This document shows positions 1-7,972 of a stretch of 64,000 bases of DNA, in pieces (position 1 is the stretch's first letter; each line of letters begins with the position of its first letter). Below the pieces are notes generated by a model. The model worked only from the letters and a program-made list of their open reading frames with translations, did no database searches and was not told the origin of the DNA. The stretch covers positions 2,078,308 through 2,142,307 of the forward strand of contig NW_006763291.1 of assembly GCF_000218685.1 (NCBI RefSeq), written 5' to 3'. A program made the translations under genes and the position numbers. Source of the DNA: Serpula lacrymans var. lacrymans S7.9 (lineage: Eukaryota > Basidiomycota > Agaricomycetes > Boletales > Serpulaceae).

Positions 1-463
1 ACCGTCAGTAAAGAAAAACAAGGATTTGTTTTCAAGTCGGCAAGTTTATTTCCTTGGAAGTCGCTTCCGAAGGAGCTTGCTGAGCAGAACATTGTCTGCT
101 ACAATTGGCCGGAACATGTATCCCACCCTTGCAGCAAGGATGCAAAGAAGGGCATATCCATTCTTAAGCAAGACGAGAAGCGGATACTCCTTCGGTCACT
201 AGAAGACAAAGATAGCCTTTGTCCTCTGAAATTTGTAAAGCAAAAAGGTATAGCAGAATGTGAGCGTATATTGTAATATATCTTACATTGTATTTACTGA
301 TTATATATCATTTAGCTTTGGCAAATGGGATGTGGGTGGTCATGATACAAGGTGTGCCTCCAACGGGCGACTCTGAACACCTTGCAGGCTTGTGGGTGAA
401 GGTGAAGAACGGCATTGCGTCTGTTGACTATCACGGCCTGGATCAGATGCCGCCTGGCTCTTC

Positions 464-468
464 GTCTT
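464..468. repeat. Target-site duplication GTCTT, left copy (outer element)
   Basis: GTCTT immediately precedes TGTTACG of the LTR and matches the five bases after the other LTR. Confidence 0.9.
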
Positions 469-883
469 TGTTACGCACAAAGTGCTTAACAAAGTCTGAG
501 GGTTCGTCGAGTTTGTTCAAAGAGACTTATCCGAAGACAAGTTCGAGGATGTAATTCTGAATAGAGGGATTCCAACGGTTGTTGGTCTTCTTCCGTATGG
601 AAGTCTGATCTTGGAAGTCTAGCTTTGTAAGCGTGAACTGCGTAGAATCGTATTGGAGAATACTACTACTGTTACAAGCGTATTCATAGAGAAGTAAGTC
701 GGCGATAGGAGTTACGTCCTATCTAGGGTAGGTCTGTCCGTTGAGGACTGAGTACTATACAAAGTAATAGAAGTGGGAGAGGAGCGGAAGTGTATGCGAG
801 GGACGTGAGTCATCGGTCCGATGGTATAACCGATGAGTAAAGAGAAATGAGTAGTCCGTAATAGAGGTAGACAAATCGTAACA
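469..883 (-). repeat. 3' LTR of outer element
   Basis: This 415-bp copy starts TGTTACG and ends CGTAACA (perfect 7-bp inverted ends). Its TATA box reads CTATGAATA on the minus strand; the other copy keeps CTATAAATA. Confidence 0.92.
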
Positions 884-893
884 TTACCCCCTT
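884..893 (-). promoter_or_regulatory. Polypurine tract of outer element
   Basis: On the minus strand this reads AAGGGGGTAA directly before the 3' LTR. This is the expected plus-strand primer position and is the same motif as in the nested element. The 260 bases between it and the upstream ORF show no other feature. Confidence 0.8.
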
Positions 894-1156
894 ACTTGCT
901 TCGAATTTCACCGAAATTCGGTACCCTCGCCATCCATGTTGTAGCTGTCGTCGTAGCTGACATCTCCATGTAATCCCTCCATCAGAATCCTATCTTCGTT
1001 TTCCCTACGAATAGGGCACCAATTGAAACTATGCCCTGGTGCGCGTCTATCGCAGTCGGGGCAGTAGTAGGCTTCGCAGTAATATGTACGGTGATCACTC
1101 TAACCGCAGTTTTGACAGTAAGGAGCGTTGTCGCGAACGCCTTGGTGGTACTTTCG

Positions 1157-2188
1157 TCAGGTATTGGATGAGGTGTCGGATTTGGGAGTGGGGGGATCGT
1201 CATCTCCCAGGTTGTACGTTCCCGCGTACAATTGGTCGATCATGTTGTCGTCATCTACGTTGATTGGATTGGAAGGGGAGCCGGTCTCAGGCCTGCGCGT
1301 TACGCCAGGCGGACTGTCTTTCGGACTCTTCAACGTACGATATCGCCGATTCGATGGAGTTCTGACGGCGGGGATCTGGAGTATCACTTCTTGTCGGCCC
1401 GATCGGGCTCCTCGTCGGTTCGTCAGGCGACGGGTTTGGGCGTTTGGTACTGGTCGAGGCGGAGGTGACTGCGGTGGTAGTGGTTCTGGGTTCGACCCAG
1501 TGGAACGGGGACTGGAGGGGTTCGACCCTTGTGAGGTCGGGCTGGTTGGGACGGTGGGAATGTATTTTTCCGCTAACTGGGTGGGCGGAGGTTGTGGAGT
1601 GGCGGTGGGGTAGGTGAGCTCCGGGGTAACACTGATCTGATCTGGGTATAATGGGGATCGGCGGGACAAACCGGGTGGAGGAGTACTCGTATAGCCGTCT
1701 CGCTCTATCCGCGTGCGCGCCTCGGTTAGCAAGATCTTCCCGCCTAATTCCAAATATGCCTTTGCCGCGTCCGTCTGCCCACTCAAGGAGTTCATCCTCA
1801 AGCGTCGTTCCAAAGATTCCAAAACTAACTTTTCCATCCGGAGTGCCCGACAGATACTCGAGTCCTGATTGTTGTGCCGCGAATGCTCGCTTTCCAACGA
1901 ATGTAGTGAGTCTATGGCTTTCAGGAGTTCGTCAGCCATGAGGTCTATGTTAAGGAAAGTGTATAGGGAAGAAAGAGCGTGGTACGCATCGGGATAGCGT
2001 TTTTCTGTTTCACGAAATAGATAGACGTGGGCGTTTTTGGCTGACATTAATTCTATGGCGTCAGAGACGTCAGCCTGGTTGTGTCGTTGCCCTCGGGCAA
2101 AGGACACTCGTTCGTCGGCTAGCATGTTGGCTTCGCCGGGTACAGAGTAGGTGGTGATGGGGAAGCCGGTAGAGTGAGAAGTAGACAT
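1157..2188 (-). CDS. Third ORF of outer element, unknown function
   Basis: A 343-residue ORF lies between the pol stop and the 3' LTR of the outer element, the position env holds in some Ty3/gypsy elements. The start is ATG at 2188. The open frame continues upstream only because of the younger LTR inserted at 2248. The N-terminal half looks helical and Leu/Glu-rich. The C-terminal half is Pro/Ser/Thr-rich with SPPP- and PPTP-like runs and ends in an acidic tail. No signal peptide, membrane segment, protease site or zinc knuckle is visible, so an envelope protein is unlikely. It is intact although gag and pol are broken. It could be a captured host gene or an accessory retroelement protein. 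Confidence 0.65.
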   Translation of the reverse strand: MSTSHSTGFPITTYSVPGEANMLADERVSFARGQRHNQADVSDAIELMSAKNAHVYLFRETEKRYPDAYHALSSLYTFLNIDLMADELLKAIDSLHSLESEHSRHNNQDSSICRALRMEKLVLESLERRLRMNSLSGQTDAAKAYLELGGKILLTEARTRIERDGYTSTPPPGLSRRSPLYPDQISVTPELTYPTATPQPPPTQLAEKYIPTVPTSPTSQGSNPSSPRSTGSNPEPLPPQSPPPRPVPNAQTRRLTNRRGARSGRQEVILQIPAVRTPSNRRYRTLKSPKDSPPGVTRRPETGSPSNPINVDDDNMIDQLYAGTYNLGDDDPPTPKSDTSSNT

Positions 2189-2242
2189 GTTGTGTGTTTT
2201 GAGAGACAGAGGATTGGTGGTGGTGGGGGTGGTTGTCTCTTC

Positions 2243-2247
2243 AACAC
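2243..2247. repeat. Target-site duplication AACAC, left copy (nested element)
   Basis: AACAC here and at 7973-7977 flank the two nested LTRs exactly. Confidence 0.92.
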
Positions 2248-2606
2248 TGTCACGATCCCCTTCTCTTACATCTAATACTTCACCTTTCATCTCCAACTCT
2301 GACGTAGAGACACTCATTTCTCCTTATCTTATCATGTAGCTTTTCTTATCTTATCTTCTTATCTCATCATGTGACCCTAAGTCACATGATCACTTACAAA
2401 TCATCTTACCAAGCTAAACACGATACATCCTCATGTCTATCAGTCAGCGCCTCATGGCTGACATGAGTTCTTACATATATAAGTAGACACTCAACGATGT
2501 ACATACCTTAGCTTTTGATTTCGTCTTTATACACCTGTTCAACTACTTGCTAGAGATTGACGTTGAGTTGCCTGGTTTCTTCCAGTAGTGCAACTCAGTC
2601 GTTATA
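2248..2606 (+). repeat. 5' LTR of nested element
   Basis: 359 bp, starting TGTCACGATCC and ending CAGTCGTTATA, identical by eye to 7614-7972. The ends are TG...TA, not the usual TG...CA, but the flanking duplication fixes them. Confidence 0.93.
2476..2520 (+). promoter_or_regulatory. LTR promoter: TATA box and inferred transcript start
   Basis: TATATAA at 2476-2482 is followed 33 bases on by TAGCTTTTGATT (2509-2520). This 12-mer is the exact reverse complement of the sequence just inside the LTR at 2608-2619. In Tf1-type self-priming the first bases of the RNA pair with the primer site, so 2509 is the predicted start. Confidence 0.75.
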
Positions 2607-2607
2607 T

Positions 2608-2619
2608 AATCAAAAGCTA
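2608..2619 (+). promoter_or_regulatory. Self-priming primer-binding site
   Basis: AATCAAAAGCTA lies one base inside the LTR and is perfectly complementary to 2509-2520. No tRNA 3' end complement beginning TGG is present at the LTR edge. Confidence 0.78.
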
Positions 2620-2637
2620 GTAAAGAGCACCTAGTTG

Positions 2638-2904
2638 ATGACAGAAACAAAGGCTATCCTAATCATCATCCTAACCCCCATCATCATCATCCTATTCTTC
2701 GTTCTACTCAAACTATACATTCGCCTCACCACACCCCTCTCTCAAATCACATCCCCTATAACTCGCCCATCCACCATAATCACTTTCATCCAATCATCAC
2801 CATCTAACTCATCTTTCGAAACCATCCCTCTATCTCCCATCATCCGCCCCCAAAATCCCGTACTTAGAGAACTTAGTGACGTGGAGTCGCTAAGGTTCTA
2901 TTAG
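2638..2904 (+). CDS. Leader ORF encoding a small predicted membrane peptide
   Basis: An 88-residue ORF (ATG at 2638) sits in the long leader between the primer site and gag. Residues about 6-29 are almost entirely Ile/Leu/Val/Phe with one Pro, which looks like a single membrane-spanning helix. The remainder is Ser/Thr/Pro-rich. It would be the first ORF on the element RNA. I know of no matching family. It may be chance, because the leader is T- and C-rich here, or it may regulate gag translation. Confidence 0.35.
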   Translation: MTETKAILIIILTPIIIILFFVLLKLYIRLTTPLSQITSPITRPSTIITFIQSSPSNSSFETIPLSPIIRPQNPVLRELSDVESLRFY

Positions 2905-2906
2905 CT

Positions 2907-3161
2907 ACAAAAACTTCTTTATACTTCTTACCGGGCCGGGCACTTGCCTCCGCCAGTAGGAAGAGGGCTGACAGCGGTTAACGCGGGCCATCATCGAGAC
3001 AACCGTTCGGACCTCGATTACGATACTATTAGAACACTGGTACTATAAATAGATAGTTTACGTACACGCTTAGTGGGGACAGAAGAGGAACCCATAAGCA
3101 GAAGGAAAGACAGAGAAAGGGATCTTCATTAAAGAAGTGTTGATCCAGATTTGTCATCTGG
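2907..3161 (+). promoter_or_regulatory. Conserved leader block and hairpin upstream of gag
   Basis: The stretch 2907-3013, containing CCGGGC-CTTGCCTCCGCCAGT-like sequence, closely resembles 15486-15594 in another element with an unrelated LTR. Further on, CCAGAT-TTGTC-ATCTGG (3145-3161) forms a 6-bp stem in the same setting (GTTGATCC before, GGGGA after) as a different 5-bp stem at 15690-15706. This suggests a structured RNA signal, possibly for packaging or translation; the function is inferred. The 3162-3299 stretch before gag shows nothing further. Confidence 0.55.
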
Positions 3162-3299
3162 GGAACCTTTTTTGAATGCCCTTTGCATCACTATATTCCT
3201 ACCAGATCCCGATTCTGCCCTTTCCCGGGCCAATTATAAAACAAGAACAAATCACTCCAACCCTATCATTCCTATCACCATCCCCCACATCATCCCTGA

Positions 3300-4514
3300 A
3301 TGTCTTACGACACATATCGAGAGACCCCAGACATGGCCGAGAGCACCGACATGTCAGATTTGCGGGACGCATTACCGCATATTCAGCCGCGCGCACCATC
3401 GCCGGCAACCAACCAGCAGCAGATGCAGAACCTACAGAACCTCATCTTAACGGCGGTCAACAACGCGATCGCAGACAACAACGAATTACGGGAAGAGAGA
3501 TTCTCATCAAAAGACGAAGAAGTAAGAGACTTGCGCAGAAGGCTCGCAGAGAGCGAAAGGAGGCAGCCTTCAGGAATGGGCCTGCCACGCGCACAAGAAG
3601 CAGAATTTAGGAAAACGGCATTAGCAAAGCCGGAACCTTACGACGGAGACAAGAAGAAGTTTCGAAGCTTCTCGGAGTCATTAGAACTCCATTTTAATGC
3701 AAACTCCGCATACTTCTCCCGAGAAAGGAACCGGATAAGCTTCGCCTTATCCTATATGAGTATAGGGGCAGCAGCGGCCCTAAGAACAGAGTGGGTAGAG
3801 AGGAGGAAGATCGCAGAGGAAAGGTCGGATGCAGGGGAAATCACCCTCTTAGAGAGCTGGGCTCACTTTGAGAGGACCCTCAAAGACCATTTCACTGACA
3901 CACACGAGGAAGAAAGAGCGAGGTATGAAATCATATACAAAAAACAAGGAACTCTAACGGCCCAAGAGTTCTTTGTAAAATTCGAAGAGTTAAGAAGATG
4001 GGCCGGCTACGATGTCAAACGGAATGAACAATTCCTGATCACACTAATCAGGAATAACATAAATGGTCCACTTATAAAACAGATCATTTATAGTGGAAAC
4101 GTTCCCACGACATACACAGAATGGAAGACGAGGATCGTCACAAACGACCAATTGTGGCGAGACCAAATGGAGAATGAGCGGATGTTGAAAGGATCAACCA
4201 ACGGCAGCTCCGGTACGGGGAACCGGGGACCCAATGGAAGATACCAAGAGAAGGGTGCTTCGGAGAGGAAGACCGAGACGGTGGAAGCGAAGAAAGACGG
4301 CACGGGTACACTATATACCGGGGCCGGAAAAGAGATGGAAGTAGACAAACAGAAGTTCCGAACTGAAGGACACTGCTTCAAGTGCGGAGAGAAGGGCCAT
4401 AGAGCCAGAGACCATCTGAACGGACAGACACCACAAAAACCAAAATTCGATCTCCGAGCAATGTTAGAAGCAATGCCGGAAGAAGAACGAGCTAACTTGC
4501 TCCAGGGTTTTTAA
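3300..4514 (+). CDS. gag: Gag polyprotein of nested element
   Basis: 404 residues. After a Pro-rich N-terminus comes a coiled-coil-like basic/acidic stretch (about 50-90). The retrotransposon Gag capsid-like domain follows (about 105-290, with motifs such as KPEPYDGD and FHxNSAYFS-like text). A zinc knuckle lies near residue 360: CFKCGEKGHRARDH, which is CX2CX4HX4H, so the last canonical Cys is His. Gag forms the particle and the knuckle binds RNA. The start is ATG at 3300; an internal ATG at 3333 is an alternative. The stop TAA at 4512 lies directly after a slippery heptamer, so a fraction of ribosomes should continue into pol. Confidence 0.88.
   Translation: MSYDTYRETPDMAESTDMSDLRDALPHIQPRAPSPATNQQQMQNLQNLILTAVNNAIADNNELREERFSSKDEEVRDLRRRLAESERRQPSGMGLPRAQEAEFRKTALAKPEPYDGDKKKFRSFSESLELHFNANSAYFSRERNRISFALSYMSIGAAAALRTEWVERRKIAEERSDAGEITLLESWAHFERTLKDHFTDTHEEERARYEIIYKKQGTLTAQEFFVKFEELRRWAGYDVKRNEQFLITLIRNNINGPLIKQIIYSGNVPTTYTEWKTRIVTNDQLWRDQMENERMLKGSTNGSSGTGNRGPNGRYQEKGASERKTETVEAKKDGTGTLYTGAGKEMEVDKQKFRTEGHCFKCGEKGHRARDHLNGQTPQKPKFDLRAMLEAMPEEERANLLQGF
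4505..4511 (+). promoter_or_regulatory. -1 ribosomal frameshift site GGGTTTT
   Basis: G GGT TTT is in the zero (gag) frame and is immediately followed by TAA. Slipping back one base gives Gly-Phe-Leu-Arg-Arg and enters the pol frame, which has no ATG before its conserved domains. The outer element has the same heptamer at the same place. Confidence 0.8.
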
Positions 4515-7500
4515 GAAGGCCAGCTGCGACTCCTCGCCAGACTGTGCCAAAGAACTTTGTAAATAGATATACTTTCCTACCCATTGAAAATCTTGATGCC
4601 ACATATACCAGTAATGATGAAAATGATATTGCTTTATTAAAAGATGCACAAGATCTAAAACGAAAGGAACAATCTATGAAAGAGGAGAACCTGAAAGGGA
4701 AACAGGTTGAAAAGATTCCCAAAAAGGAAGCGGCGCACTCGAAAGAGAAAAGCGCAGCACAGGAAGCGGCGCACGAGGTACCTAAAGGGGAAAGGGCCAC
4801 GAAAAGCGCAGCAACTACGAAGGAGACAACTGAAGCACAGAATGTTACGACTCAATTGGGTAGCGTAACCGAAACTGATGCTTCGACCAGCTCCAAAGAG
4901 GTCAGGAACACCTCTAATAAAAACCTAGATAAAAAGAATCAAAAAACACCATGGACAGCTGCCTGGATAGCGGAAAGACTACGAGACCAAAAGGAAGAAA
5001 GATCTATTGGTATTCTCAGTAGTTGGACCCACAGGAAAAGAGGATTGGAAGTCAATGCAGATTTGATAAAAGAACTGAATGCTTTACCAATTCACGAAAT
5101 GGTATTAGCACTGGAAGAACTGAAGAAGCCTAAGCAATTCATTAGAGGCACTCAGGGAAACCAGATGAACATCACCTGCAGACTAACAAACCTTGCATCC
5201 CATCAATCAACGACGATTGAGGCATTACTAGACAGCGGCTGTACCGGAAGTTGCATAGATAACAAATTTGTTGAAGAACAGGGATATGAAAGGCATAGAA
5301 TCCCTAGACCAATTCCAGTCTACAATGCTGACGGTACTCTAAACCGAGACGGCAGTATTAAAGAATTCGTAGAAATATTAGTGGAGATCAACGACCACGC
5401 CGAAAGACTCCAGCTAGCCGTTACCAATCTTGGAACTGGCAGGATGTTCCTAGGCCATGAATGGTTAAAGAAACACAATCCCACGATAGACTGGAACATG
5501 TCAAAATTAGACTTCAATAGATGTCCATCAGACTGCAACATGATGGTAAGATTCTTTGATCCCGAAGAAGATCTAGAAACGTATTGCCCTGAGGTCAATC
5601 TTGAAGAGGGGGATAGAATCGTCCAATTCAATTTCCTAAACGTTGAAGACACATCCATTCCTGACGTCATGCACCACATCCGCGCTCACGGCACGACTGC
5701 ACAACAGCTTGCCGAAGCAGCGGGAAAAGACCAGAAAACAGGTGGATTCGAAGGCATTGTACCAAAATACCTTCACGAATTCAAAGATGTCTTTGACAAA
5801 AAAGAATTTGACGCCCTCCCTGAGAGAAGACAATGGGACCATGCAATCGAACTAATACCAGGCGATCACACGATAGACTGTAAGGTTTATCCATTAGCAC
5901 TAGGAGAACAAGAACAGTTAGATGCATTCCTAAAAGAGAACTTAGACCCGGGACGCATCAGACCCAGTAAATCTCCGATTGCTTCACCATTCTTCTTCAT
6001 CAAAAAGAAAGACGGCAAACTCCGACCTGTACAAGATTACCGAAAATTAAATGAAATCACCATAAAAAACCGATATCCATTACCTCTGATTAATGAACTT
6101 GTAGACAAGCTCAGAGGCGCCAAGTATTTCACAAAACTTGACATAAGATGGGGATATAATAACATTCGGATCAAGGAAGGAGACGAACACAAGGCTGCAT
6201 TTAGAACCAATCGCGGCTTGTTCGAACCGTTAGTAATGTTCTTTGGATTAACAAATTCACCAGCTACATTCCAAACTATGATGAATTCTATATTCAAAGA
6301 CCTAATTGATGAAGGAAAAGTAGTGATCTACCTGGACGATATTATGATCTTCACAAAAACAATAGAGGAACACCGAGCAATGACGCAACGTGTACTTCAG
6401 ATCTTACGAAAACACCATCTATACCTAAAACCGGAAAAATGCGATTTCGAAGAAACAGAAACAGAATATCTGGGATTAATCATCTCGGAAAACGAAATCC
6501 GCATGGACCCGATTAAGGTGAAGGGAATCCTAGACTGGCCAGAATGCAAAACAAAGAAACATGTGCAAGCCTTTTTAGGATTCGTTAACTTCTATAGAAG
6601 GTTTATCGAAGGATTCGGATCGATAGCGAAACCGCTTACTAAACTGACCGGTAAAGAAGAGTTTACATGGGGAAAAGAACAAAAAGAAGCCTTCGAAGAG
6701 ATAAAAAGAAGGATAAGCACAACCCCCGTATTAGCACTTCCGACCAATGACGGTCGATACCGAGTAGAAGCGGATAGTAGCGACTATGCTCTAGGAGCAG
6801 TACTCTCTCAAGAACAGAATGAAGTCTGGAAACCAATAGCTTATCTATCTAAATCTCTCAATCCAACTGAAAGAAATTACGAGATATATGATAAAGAACT
6901 ATTGGCCATTATGACGGCTTTGGAGGAATGGCGCCATTACCTAATGGACGCCGCGAAAGAGTTCGAGATCTGGACTGATCATCAGAACCTGACATACTTT
7001 GAACAACCTCAGAAGCTCAATAGACGACAAGCAAGATGGGTTAGCGAACTGGCAAATTATCATTTCACATTACATCACAAGCCAGGCGCTACTCACATCA
7101 AAGCCGATCTACTATCCAAACGACACGGACCATTCGTAGTCGAAAAGAAAACCGGACCGGCCGCTTACAAATTAAAACTACCCGGAAAATGGAAAAACGT
7201 ATATCCAGTATTCAACGAAAAAATCCTCCACCCCTATAAAGAACCAACCTTTCCTGGTCAAAAGAAACCAAAACCTCCACCCCCCGCTGAAGTTGACGGA
7301 CAAAGAGAATACGAAGTAGAACAGATACTTGACTCACGATTGAAACGTGGCAAGTTAGAATATCTGGTACATTGGAAAGGATATGGAAAAGAAGAACGAA
7401 CATGGGAACCTGAGCGAAATGTCAAAAACTCGCCAGAATTAGTCAAAGACTTCCATGATCATTTCCCATCCGCTCCACGACGAATCAATTTCTTACTTCA

Positions 7501-7705
7501 TTATCAACCATTCAAAAACTTCACAGAATTTTCCCATAAACATAGGATATTTAATTGGGAAAATGGCAAACTTGAACCAACCTTTCGGGACGAAAGTCCT
7601 AAAGGGGGGGTAATGTCACGATCCCCTTCTCTTACATCTAATACTTCACCTTTCATCTCCAACTCTGACGTAGAGACACTCATTTCTCCTTATCTTATCA
7701 TGTAG
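4511..7705 (+). CDS. pol: Pol polyprotein of nested element, lacking integrase core
   Basis: Expressed as Gag-Pol by frameshifting. The aspartic protease has DSG in LLDSGCTGS (about 5227-5260). Reverse transcriptase has the catalytic YLDDIM motif (about 6330-6350). RNase H covers about 6750-7110, with EADSSDYALGAV and a TDHQNL motif. Directly after KADLLSKR the frame passes to HGPFVVEKKTGPAAYKLKLP, which belongs to the far C-terminal part of integrase. A chromodomain follows (about 7306-7450, YEVEQIL...YLVHWKGY...TWEPE). The HHCC zinc finger and DDE catalytic core are missing, yet the frame is unbroken. The chromodomain would target chromatin marks. The stop is inside the 3' LTR. Confidence 0.88.
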   Translation, partial: LRRPAATPRQTVPKNFVNRYTFLPIENLDATYTSNDENDIALLKDAQDLKRKEQSMKEENLKGKQVEKIPKKEAAHSKEKSAAQEAAHEVPKGERATKSAATTKETTEAQNVTTQLGSVTETDASTSSKEVRNTSNKNLDKKNQKTPWTAAWIAERLRDQKEERSIGILSSWTHRKRGLEVNADLIKELNALPIHEMVLALEELKKPKQFIRGTQGNQMNITCRLTNLASHQSTTIEALLDSGCTGSCIDNKFVEEQGYERHRIPRPIPVYNADGTLNRDGSIKEFVEILVEINDHAERLQLAVTNLGTGRMFLGHEWLKKHNPTIDWNMSKLDFNRCPSDCNMMVRFFDPEEDLETYCPEVNLEEGDRIVQFNFLNVEDTSIPDVMHHIRAHGTTAQQLAEAAGKDQKTGGFEGIVPKYLHEFKDVFDKKEFDALPERRQWDHAIELIPGDHTIDCKVYPLALGEQEQLDAFLKENLDPGRIRPSKSPIASPFFFIKKKDGKLRPVQDYRKLNEITIKNRYPLPLINELVDKLRGAKYFTKLDIRWGYNNIRIKEGDEHKAAFRTNRGLFEPLVMFFGLTNSPATFQTMMNSIFKDLIDEGKVVIYLDDIMIFTKTIEEHRAMTQRVLQILRKHHLYLKPEKCDFEETETEYLGLIISENEIRMDPIKVKGILDWPECKTKKHVQAFLGFVNFYRRFIEGFGSIAKPLTKLTGKEEFTWGKEQKEAFEEIKRRISTTPVLALPTNDGRYRVEADSSDYALGAVLSQEQNEVWKPIAYLSKSLNPTERNYEIYDKELLAIMTALEEWRHYLMDAAKEFEIWTDHQNLTYFEQPQKLNRRQARWVSELANYHFTLHHKPGATHIKADLLSKRHGPFVVEKKTGPAAYKLKLPGKWKNVYPVFNEKILHPYKEPTFPGQKKPKPPPPAEVDGQREYEVEQILDSRLKRGKLEYLVHWKGYGKEERTWEPERNVKNSPELVKDFHDHFPSAPRRINFLLHYQPFKNFTEFSHKHRIFNWENGKLEPTFRDESPKGGVMSRSPSLTSNTSPFISNSDVETLISPYLIM
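7600..7613 (+). promoter_or_regulatory. Polypurine tract of nested element
   Basis: TAAAGGGGGGGTAA abuts the 3' LTR, with the same GGGGGTAA core as in the outer element. Confidence 0.82.
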
Positions 7706-7972
7706 CTTTTCTTATCTTATCTTCTTATCTCATCATGTGACCCTAAGTCACATGATCACTTACAAATCATCTTACCAAGCTAAACACGATACATCCTCAT
7801 GTCTATCAGTCAGCGCCTCATGGCTGACATGAGTTCTTACATATATAAGTAGACACTCAACGATGTACATACCTTAGCTTTTGATTTCGTCTTTATACAC
7901 CTGTTCAACTACTTGCTAGAGATTGACGTTGAGTTGCCTGGTTTCTTCCAGTAGTGCAACTCAGTCGTTATA
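7614..7972 (+). repeat. 3' LTR of nested element
   Basis: 359 bp, identical by eye to 2248-2606, followed by AACAC. Confidence 0.93.

Larger units (their letters stand above)
2248..7972 (+). mobile_element. Nested Ty3/gypsy chromovirus, very young, integrase-less
   Basis: Two 359-bp LTRs (2248-2606 and 7614-7972) look identical base for base and are flanked by AACAC. Order: LTR, self-complementary primer site, long leader with a short ORF, gag, a -1 frameshift site, pol (protease, reverse transcriptase, RNase H, chromodomain), polypurine tract, LTR. Gag and pol are open throughout, yet the integrase zinc-binding and DDE core domains are absent. It inserted into the outer element between the pol stop and the third ORF, damaging neither. 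Recent mobilisation in trans by a complete relative is inferred. Confidence 0.94.

Noticed and set aside
1480..1535. GGTTCGACCC motifs as tRNA B boxes
   Set aside because: No matching A box, acceptor stem or anticodon arm around them; they are in the third ORF of the outer element.
2189..2317. Upstream extension of the outer element's third ORF to 2317
   Set aside because: Bases 2248-2317 belong to the younger LTR, so the extension did not exist before that insertion.
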